A stretch of 64,000 nucleotides of DNA, taken from Clytia hemisphaerica (taxonomy: Eukaryota; Cnidaria; Hydrozoa; Leptothecata; Clytiidae). A program made the translations under genes and the position numbers. The stretch lies in the NCBI GenBank assembly GCA_902728285.1, contig CACVBU010001197.1, positions 319,140-383,139 of the forward strand, read 5' to 3'. Below, piece by piece: positions 55,544 to 64,000 of the stretch. Each line of letters starts with the position of its first letter. Within the stretch, counting starts at the first letter, position 1. The notes beneath the pieces were generated by a model. It worked only from the letters and a program-made list of their open reading frames with translations, was not told the DNA's origin and did no database searches.

Positions 55544-57325
55544 GGTTAAAGTACAATTTTCTCCGTTATATTTTGACTGTGTCTCCCAACCCCATTTCTA
55601 TGTTTACAAATTTTATCTTTAGAAATCATGGGGTATTGTTAGTAGATTAGTAGGCTATAGATAGGTAAGTACAGACACAATCAAACCTTGCAGACACTTA
55701 AAACTAAGACTGATGGAACTGCGTCACCTGTAACATTGGCGTCCCAAATTAGGTCATTAGAATATCATTGCAAAGGTAAATGGCTTTCTAGAGATAATCA
55801 AAGGAGGCCATTGACAAAAGGTTGTATAATTTTGGAACAATAATACTAATTATTGATAATGCATTACCGGAAAAAGACCAAGGCACTTTCTCCAGCGATT
55901 AAACTAGGTGTATCTTGTGGTAAGGTTGGTTAAAAGATTTCGATATAATTTCAATCTAATTTATATTAATCAATGTCCAATAAAATTATCCAATGACTCC
56001 TTCTTAAGAGTTCAAATGGAAATAGTCAAAATTTGTTCCCCATATCAAAGAATAAATAAATAAACAAAAAACTTTCTTCCGAAAAAAATTACCAGACCAC
56101 TAGCATTATATAATTTCCGTTTTAATGAACATTTGATAAAAACATGTTTAGTCGGTTGCAAATGTATTGCAGCTAGATGAGATTTAATATGATTGGCTGC
56201 ACAGGAAGTTCAGATGAAATTTGATTGGTCCAAACAGGAAATATTGATCACTGATTGGAGGAAGTTCGAAATGTAAACAACCGGAAAGCAAAAATGTTGT
56301 CCCCAACCGAAAAAGACTTTCTTCTTATCTCATTTACCTTTTTTTCTGTGACTTTTAAAACTGCTAAACTTTGATTTATTGACATATCAGAATTCAGTAC
56401 ACTCATACACGCTTAACAATAAAAAAGACCAGAGCAATTTTAACAAAAAGCTTTAGTCCTTGAAAATTGGTCCTTAAAACCTTGGTCCTCGATCGAATTT
56501 TCCAAAAGTTCGAGAAGTTAATTCTATATTAAACAAAGAATGATTCTTAAATATTCGACGAAGTTCCAAAAAGTTCAGAAGGTAGGAATTTTATATTGAA
56601 CTGATATTGAGTTGATGATAAAATGTCAATGCAATATCATGATTATTCAATATCATAAAAATAACCACAAACAAGGGAACATAATAAATTACTTGGACTG
56701 AACCAAAGAGGAACAGAAAGACAATACATTTTTTATCATCCATAAATTCCTACACCCCGTAAGATGTACCATGAATAAACATACTTGTGTGTTGGCATCA
56801 CTTGGTTTAACTATTTGGGAATCCTGATTCACACACGAACTTTCCAACTCAATTGATAGGAAATATCCGCAATTCTTTTTGACCAAGAAAAATTTAGTCC
56901 AGAAACCAGACTTTTTTAGATTTTTAACACCAATGCACTATAACAATTGATTTACTCGTAACTATATCTATTTAGAAAAAAGGTGCAGCCCTACCCTTTT
57001 TCATATCAGACGTCTTTTCAGTCTTTTGGCTGTTACTACCTGTACCGAGAATTTTAGAATATAAATCATTTGATGTCAGAAAATTTTGAAAGAAGCAAAT
57101 TTCGCGATTTTGGCTACTGACCCAAAAAGTTGTTATGGTTGCCAAAGATAATTTAGATAGTTTTTTGCACTTGTATGCCGAAGTACTTCACTAATATTTT
57201 TGTCTTGAAAAACCCAACTTCTTAATTTAATTAATACCACCAAGTACTAAATTTCATCATGAGATTTTAAGGTTGATTGAAAGTTAGAAGAAAGTTGGTC
57301 TAAACATTTTTGACAGTTGGTTAAA
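55544..57325. other. Gene-free interval
   Basis: No supported gene or element copy. The 65-codon minus frame near 56.7-56.9 kb has no recognisable domain. Confidence 0.3.
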
Positions 57326-57612
57326 AGGCCCATTCTGACAGACCCGGTATGATTTTTAGACAGTAAGGGTAAATATAACGGACTGAAACTCGATAGGGGT
57401 TGATAGTCCTATGTTTTTTATGGCTGGGGATTTTAATTCCATTGTTTACAAGTCAGAAATTTAGTGGGGATGGAAAAATAGCATAATATTTAGCAGAGAG
57501 GATTTCTTTTATTGATCACTTTCAGCGGTGACAAAATTGGGAGTATAATTTTCCACTGAAGACGATATCGGTTTTCAGTTGGAAGGGGTTTCACCAGGTC
57601 TGTAGTAGGATC
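57326..57612 (+). mobile_element. Degenerate modular MITE, partner of the 31.0-kb copy
   Basis: 'tatggctggggattttaatt' and 'gtttacaagtcagaaattta' followed by 'gtggggatgg' match the complement of 31120-31200. 'ccaggtctgtagtagg' is an eroded right end. Confidence 0.55.
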
Positions 57613-58439
57613 TTGTCACTTTCAAATCAACCACAGTAGGCTGATTCCTTTGTAGACGTCAATTAATTAAAGGATGCAGAACAAATTAATTATGCAAACT
57701 GTTTGGTGGGTAATATAATTACAATCAAACATTTATACCGACCAAAGTTAATCATTATAAATTTCACAATTAATGAAAAATTAATATCATTATTTCATTT
57801 GAAAACTTATTTAGAGGAATGTTTGAAGAAATCATGCAGTAAAACTTAATGATGCCGAGATGAAATATAAAGAAATTGGCTTAGGATCAAAAGGCTGAGG
57901 TAGCCATGCGGTTGGCAGCATTCTTGACAGAAAATTGCTCGCAACCGCAGAACTACGAGACCGAAACATTGCATAATGAGAAAAAAACACCTCGGTGGAG
58001 TGTTCCAGAGCGCTTTGAATGGATTCAAAGTGCAGGAGTTACACTCTTCATCTGAGAAGCTTTAAGGTTTTTTGCTGTGACGGAAGTTTCACATGCATTT
58101 CAAAAATAGTTTGCCTTTCACCTCAAGCAATATCATAATGTATATGCGATAACACTTGCCAATAAGGAAGCTTCTCTCGTCCTAGCCCTTTTCATATTCT
58201 TCAAACTCCATGGATGACACACAACCAGCCCGACCCCACCTGACTGCAATGAAGCAAGTATTGTGCAAAAAGGGGCGTCCTGAATCTTGCAACACCAGAT
58301 GATATAAACATGACTCATCTTTACCTTCAACATTGCTGGTACGTGCTCTTGGGAAAAGGAACAAAAGGTTCTCAAGTTTTGAATAAATATTTCAAATCAG
58401 CAGAAAAAGCGGTAATCAAAGGATTAGAAACTTCTGAGA
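57613..58439. other. Gene-free interval
   Basis: Short overlapping minus-strand frames at 58133-58375 encode no recognisable domain. No RNA gene seen. Confidence 0.3.
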
Positions 58440-58662
58440 TACACATTTTTTATAAGAACAAACTAGATAAGAACATAAGGCTGCGATACCGTAAAATATC
58501 AAGAACAAGTTAAGATTATCATTTTCTAAGGAAATTGCACAGTACTCACAAAATGGTAAAAATAAGAACATTTCAAGAACATTTCTAGGTTTAAAATTCA
58601 AAAAAGTTAAGAACACCCGAAGGATTTAAATTTTTTGGATGTTCTAATAAAGAAATTAAAGT
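58440..58662. mobile_element. MITE, TACACGTTTTTATAAGAAC family, copy 3
   Basis: 'acacattttttataagaaca', 'cataaggctgcgataccg', 'tactcacaaaatggtaaaaa' and 'ggatgttctaataaagaaa' are family blocks in order. It directly abuts the 675-bp palindrome to its right. Confidence 0.65.
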
Positions 58663-59337
58663 CTATTCACGATAAGTGTGCACTCTTTTTTCATTTACCG
58701 ATAACTTTTGAAGGAATTCTTCAATCTTTATAAATTTGGTATCATTGAAAAGATATTAGTGAGTGGAACAATTTAAAATAAAAAAATCTTTAAAGAAATT
58801 CCAAAAAGGAAGATGAAAATGAAGAAGAAAAAAATTAAGATCTTGTAGAATACTGCTATAACTTTCATTTTCACTGGAGAGATTCTTTGATCTTAGAAGA
58901 TCATCACTGTGAAGAAATTTCAAAGAGATATTTATTCAATATAAAGTTATGATACAAAGTTAATAAGTGATTGACTTCAAAAAACAGCAAAAAACTGCAG
59001 AAAACAGCGTTTTTAGACGTAAATCAGCTTATAACTTTGTTTGATATCTTTTGACTGAATGATTATTTTTGAGAAATTTTTTCACAGTAATGACGTTCGA
59101 TGATGAAGGATTCACTTCACGGAAAATGGTAGTTATAGCACTTTTCTACAAGATCTTCATTTTTTTCTTCTTCATTTTCATCTTCATTTTTAGAATTTTT
59201 TTGAAGATTTTTTTATTTTAAATTGTTCCACTCACTAATATCTTTCCAATGATACCAAATTTATAAAGATTGAAGAATTCCTTCAAAAGTTATCGGTAAA
59301 TGAAAAAAGAGTGCACACTTATCGTGAATAGACTTTA
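58663..59337. repeat. 675-bp near-palindromic foldback element
   Basis: The left arm begins agtctattcacgataagtgt and the right arm ends acacttatcgtgaatagact. Arms of about 200 bp are near-perfect complements, and weaker pairing continues toward the centre ('ctgtgaagaaatttc' against 'gagaaattttttcacag'). No coding frame. Confidence 0.75.
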
Positions 59338-59807
59338 GTGTAATTCGCTTGATATTGTCGTAGAAGCATAAGTGACCAAAAAAAAGATTTTAAAATTCAA
59401 ACAGACTTTAGCTAACATTTTTTAATGAGGGAAAAATACAATCTTTGACTTCATTTTTTTCATCCTCTTCTTTTTACCCACAACATTCTTAGGGGAGTAT
59501 GAGTCATTATCATTATCGATAATCACCTAATGGAGATCAGATGTTTACATATAATGACTGTCCACACCAGATTTCGCAATCACTAAATCCCAGATCAATC
59601 TGTCATAGATACTAATCCACCTTCTTGCATAGTTTTCTTACTGACAAAATTCTATATCAAAATTGGACACAGACATCAGACATTCTATGATAATTATACT
59701 CCTTACACTAAATTTTATACCATGTAAAATTATATTAGATAAAACTTGCAAATGGGTTGGGTGTCAGAATCTCATCTGGTAAAATGTTAATGTTATTGCC
59801 TTTATAG

Positions 59808-59935
59808 GTGGCCCCAGCGGTTTGCGTGAATGCGTGAATGGGCCTTTTTACTTGCGTGAATGCGTGAAAATAATAAGAAAAAAAAAACATTGCGTGAATG
59901 CGTGAATTTGGGAAAAAATTGTGCGTGAAAATATG
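59808..59935 (-). repeat. TTCACGCA-reiterated repeat, copy 3 (inverted)
   Basis: 'ggccccagcggtttgcgtga' is followed by tandem 'atgcgtgaa' units in three clusters. On the minus strand this is the same order as copies 1 and 2: reiterated units, then AACCGCTGGGG. Confidence 0.65.
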
Positions 59936-60224
59936 CTTTATCAACCTTAGCTTCATAAGAAAAAAGTTTCTTCGGCTGAGAGTGGGCATTAATCTTATTA
60001 TAAAAAAAGGGTTCAATATAACATAATGACGTAGAGATTGACCACTTTACCCAAACCACCAACGTTGGACGTCACCGTTGACAGCGGCCACGCTATGACG
60101 TCTGTGAGTAGTGGTCAAAAGGTATAGATCCAAGCCACTCCCGATATAATTTGGTGCAGAATCAATCCATTGCATTATCCTTTCTATCTGGAAAACGTCA
60201 ATAAACATTCTTTCTACTTAAAAA

Positions 60225-60475
60225 TACATGTTTTTTTTGAAGAACATCCAAAATTTTTGAAGCCTTGAGATGTTCTTAATTTTTTGGGTTTTAAGCCTAA
60301 AAATGTTCTTAAAATGTTCTTATTTTCACAATTTTGCCACCATTTTTACCCATTTTCCTAAGAAAACGGGTGTTTTTGAGTCTGCAAAGCTTAAAATGTT
60401 CTTAAATTGTTCTTAACATTTTGGCCGTCGTAGCCTTATGTTCTTATATAGTTTGTTCTTATAAAAATACGTGTA
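60225..60475 (-). mobile_element. MITE, TACACGTTTTTATAAGAAC family, copy 4
   Basis: 'tacatgttttttttgaagaa' and 'gttcttataaaaatacgtgt' are the ends. Interior 'gccttatgttcttatatagt' and 'aaaatgttcttattttcaca' are complements of the 32883-33146 copy. Confidence 0.68.
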
Positions 60476-60914
60476 GTTGGCCTAGCATCGGGCCTTTCAT
60501 TACCATGTCCACTGTCCGTGATGCGCTGTATGTCCTTTTTTGAAGAAGCAGCGTTTTGTTACTTTTTTGGAGAAAAGTCCCCAGATAATATATTTTACGT
60601 ACGGTAAAGTTATCTAAAGTGCCTAAGATTGGAAATGGTGAGCTATAATTTGAAGATGCATACTTAATATAAACAATCGAGATCCTCATATACTTCAAAA
60701 GTAATTAATAGTCATTTAGATTATTCTTAATGTTCATTTAATTATAATTAAAAAGCTATATCGAATAATGATTGGTAGACGTTTATAATTCATGTGCTAT
60801 TTAGCTAACGGATTTGTAATAATATTATCTATTATACTTAAAATCAAAAAGTTATAAAAGAGCTTAATTTCTAAGAATTATTACACAGAAGTTGGCAGAA
60901 GTATGCGTTTTGAC

Positions 60915-61215
60915 CCACGGGAGGAGGGAGGGGGTGCACTCAATGTAAACGACCTACCCGCTTCCCAAAGTGCACTGTAAGGGTCGAAATGAGCAAAGAT
61001 GAGAAAAGGTGCACTCTAAAGATGTAAAATTTGAAAGTCTTTTGCCTAAAAATGGTCAAATATTTTCAAGAAAATGCACCGTTAGAGTCGATTTTTCGCC
61101 TAAATTTAATGAAATTTGGCTAAGTTTTCTCTGTACTGTAAGCGTCCTATTTCAAAGGCTTAATTTTGGGCATCACGTATGGTCGTTTTTGAATCGAGTG
61201 CTCCTCACTCCCGTG
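60915..61215. repeat. Element with 'gtaagggtcgaaatgag' and 'tgcactctaa' modules
   Basis: It begins 'cacgggaggagggagggggt' and ends 'cgagtgctcctcactcccgt'. It repeats 'gtgcactgtaagggtcg', 'ggtgcactctaaagatg' and 'atgcaccgttagagtcg' at 40-60 bp spacing. It seems related in plan to 33446-33775. Confidence 0.45.
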
Positions 61216-62732
61216 GTTTTGACTTTAAAGCCATAAAAAGTGCACGAAATTACAAAAGTAAAGGTGGCCAAAATTACAGAAATTGCACATGGTAACAAAG
61301 CAGACACAAAAAACCTCCTTTACTGGCAGGGAATAAAGAGGAAAATGAAGGTAAATGTTGAAAGATGCCTAGCTGGCATACAGCGTCGTTTCTACGTTCT
61401 TCTAACGCTTTATATGGACTTAAAATAATCAAGTTCAGAACACGAAGAAGACTGGGGCTATGTTTACGACAAATCATTTATCGATATAATGTTGTGGGAA
61501 TTTTTCGCATTTTCAAAGGAAAGCCGTGGTCCAAGAAACATCATCAACGCGAGGTTTGGAAAAACTCCAAAGTAACGCAAGTTCAAATATACCACTCCGC
61601 AGATATGTGCATCATTGTTATAAAAAGTTTATATATAGAATTTGAAATAGTTTTAGTGTATAACATATCATTAGAGAGGATATTGGCTCATGTTGATATC
61701 AAAATAATCTGAAATACGAACGCTGTTACCTCAACATTTCATACGTCAGAGACAGATTAATACTCAACCACACAACTTTTGGGGCTAGACGCTTCAGATT
61801 TAATAGTTAAAATTCGATTGATGTATCGCTCACGAACGGTTACAGCTCACACATCCAGTGAAACCTTCGCATCAAATAAAATGATGGTACCCTGAACTTG
61901 TTGAATATTTAAGATACCTCCACTTCGAATCAAACTCGCACTCCCCATAAAGACTAAAGCAGATTCCTCTGCTCATTGAATTTGGTTCCAGTCGTTCAAC
62001 AAAATTAACAAGAAGGAAACATTGGCAAGACAGAATGTGAACGCAGCTGGGAATCTGAATAGCCCTGTGGCATCATGATGGGAAAATGATCATTTAAAAT
62101 TTCATTACATTGCAATAAATATAAGCAATAAAGATTATTCTAGTTCGATTTTCAAATTACCCCCATTGCAGATCTAATTTGATCAAATTGCTCTTGAATC
62201 CAAAAGGAAACCCATTTTGGCATGAAGTTACCTGAAAACTAATTATTAGACATAATTTTGGAAATTACTATCCAGTAATTAAAACTGATTAAGGCTGATT
62301 TGTAATTTCATGAAATTATAGAATCTGACAAATTTGCCATTTTCGTTGGATTATATCAGACGTAAGAAATGACATCGATCAATTTAGAAAAAGAGGAGTA
62401 GAAATCGTTCACAAAATTATTATTACACTTAGTTAATGATAACGGGTGAAATAATTTGACCATAATATGCAATAACTTAACGGGATAGATAATGACCCAG
62501 GATGGTTTACGTCAAAAGTAATAGACCTCGTAAAGAAGACCTGTGAATAGATGAAAACAAACAGGCAAATTAAATATAACTGAAACATCCTTCAAACAAT
62601 AAAACTTAATTTTAACAATAAAATAAGCCAAACGACTCTCTGCCAAGCCTTCCATAGCTGTACACGAATAAAGTGGAGGGTCGACCAAAACTGGGGAGGT
62701 ACATTTGAAAGTTTAGGTTTCGGTCCTCCCTA
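61216..62732. other. Gene-free interval, with a partial hAT-like copy at its right edge
   Basis: No protein domain was recognised; the open frame at 61365-61712 has no recognisable motif. At about 62670-62728 'gtggagggtcgaccaaaact' and 'gaaagtttaggtttcggtcc' duplicate the left part of the hAT-like element at 62912. Confidence 0.35.
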
Positions 62733-62878
62733 TACACCTTTTTGACCATAGCCGCCAATTGCCGCACGGGCATTCTTTTCTCCATTTTAGGATCAAAAGG
62801 ATTGGATCGGGTTTAGGGTGGTAAATTAAATAATAAAGTGACACGCACCTGACCGCGCGACTACGATCGAAAAGGTGC
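62733..62878. mobile_element. MITE, CTTTTCGACCGTAG-end family, copy 3
   Basis: 'tacacctttttgaccatagc' and 'gcgactacgatcgaaaaggt' are inverted ends. 'cgccaattgccgcacgggca' and 'gtgacacgcacctgaccgcg' match copy 2. It has inserted next to a partial hAT-like copy. Confidence 0.7.
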
Positions 62879-62911
62879 ATAAATTAAGCCAAACAAGTCA
62901 TTTCCGTACAC

Positions 62912-63194
62912 CAGTAGCGTGGAGGGTCGACCAAATTAAACTGGGGAGGTATTTTTGAAAGTTTATGTTTCGGCGCCTCCTATTGGAAGATTAATTTTAT
63001 GATATCTTTCAAAATCAAGCGATCACGAAAATCTTTTGGTATTTTTTCTCTTTCGGCTAAAAACTACTTGTAAAGAACGCAGAAATTAGTGAATAAAGGC
63101 GCTTTTTTGAACTCCTAATCTTTCAGCGCCCCTCAAAAAATCGAACGCTAGGGTGGACGTTCACCTCCCTGGCAGGGGGCCACCACGCTACTGC
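62912..63194. mobile_element. hAT-like MITE with 8-bp target duplication
   Basis: The termini CAGTAGCGTGG and CCACGCTACTG are inverted. CCGTACAC flanks both sides (62904-62911 and 63195-63202), an 8-bp duplication typical of hAT elements. The interior has 'tttcggcgcctcctatt' and 'tctttcagcgcccctc' near opposite ends. Fragments are in the K2P intron and at about 62670. Confidence 0.8.
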
Positions 63195-63202
63195 CGTACA
63201 CC

Positions 63203-64000
63203 CTTATTTTGATAGTATAGTAAAGGATACTGGTATTTCAAAGGACCCAACTATAACATTTGATAATTTTGAAAAGGGAACATTTTTTGAAATGCTGCGT
63301 TGATTGGTATACAAGTTATTTGAAGCAAAACTAAGTCAAGAGGAGCTTCTGAAAGTCAAAGTTTTGTTGAAGGGATCAAGGATAAAAAGGGTTCGGCGCG
63401 ACCGTGTTAGCAGAACCACATGATAATTTCAAAAACCTTGAAGAATTTCTCTTTTTTTGTTCAAAATTTTCCGGCTATGTCAACGCATTGTCAAAGGAAA
63501 TTTCTTATTTCATTGGAACGTGAATGGTTATTACTTTGAAGATGAAGTTAAACAAATTTTCCTTCGCCTCCTGATCTTTTTGTTTGGATTTTCCGAATCC
63601 TGTTGCGAAAACGGAATTTATCAAATACCTTAAAACTTGCTTTGCAAAAATTCAAAGAAAATGCTTTACTTCAATGCAGAGAAAGCAACGATCTAATGAA
63701 ATTACCTGCTATCTGAAGGTAAAACAAGCTTGATTTTTAAAATAATGTGAACTTGATAAAAAATAAACTGAATAAAAACATGGTAACCGCAAAATTCTTA
63801 TTGGGATTTTCTTGAATTCGAATGTATCAGATGACAGTTTTAATCCTAATCGGAAGAAAGAAAATAAATACCATATCTTTTCAGTTGCCATGGTTACCAA
63901 ATAGAACGTCAATTATGCAATTTATCTCTTCGTTTAATGTGGGGAGAGCAAATTGCGCGACCATATGGCGGAAGGGAGCACAACTCCGGAGGAAGTTTGT
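63203..64000. other. Gene-free right edge of the window
   Basis: Nothing coding was recognised. A gene continuing past the window cannot be excluded. Confidence 0.3.

Noticed and set aside
59808..59935. A CRISPR-like array of regularly spaced repeats
   Set aside because: Units are 7-9 bp, degenerate and irregular, with no unique spacers, and the genome is eukaryotic.

Overview
This window looks like nuclear DNA of an invertebrate animal. It is AT-rich, genes are split by GT-AG introns, most of the sequence is intergenic or intronic, and it is packed with short mobile elements. The split fibrinogen-like secreted protein (a TDGGGW junction, then an unusual C-terminal half ending in an ECDD...GTWRFFVR pattern) recalls cnidarian proteins, so a cnidarian is my best guess. 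I cannot name the species.

Five protein-coding loci are supported. (1) A plus-strand GAB/Cas-like docking adaptor at about 8.4-24.5 kb has a PH domain, 15 YxxP motifs, two YxxM motifs and a Grb2-type YxN site. Two different exons (8374-8597 and 12278-12644), both ending in splice phase 1, encode alternative N-terminal halves of the PH domain and fit the same downstream exon at 21490. (2) Inside its 8.8-kb intron lies a 4.5-kb DNA transposon with a two-exon DDE-like transposase. The transposase carries a one-base frameshift and the transposon's left inverted repeat is interrupted by a hairpin element. (3) A minus-strand two-exon two-pore potassium channel (27.1-28.5 kb) has an unusual GWG first filter. 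(4) A plus-strand three-exon secreted PAN/fibrinogen-like protein (38.0-39.9 kb) has a broken inverted copy of its last exon at 33.8-34.1 kb. (5) A minus-strand Distal-less (Dlx) homeobox gene (40.9-42.7 kb) is followed upstream by a gene-poor AT-rich tract.

The rest is a dense layer of non-autonomous elements: TTAA-flanked piggyBac-like families, TA-flanked pogo/mariner-like families, a hAT-like element with an 8-bp target duplication, foldback elements, and families built from short internally reiterated modules. A tRNA-derived SINE occurs twice, both copies with clear target-site duplications. One of them sits in a DNA element whose related copy at 40.2 kb shows the empty site. From about 43 to 64 kb I see no convincing protein gene.

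Splice junctions, reading frames and repeats were read by eye. Family names rest on recognised motifs, not on searches.
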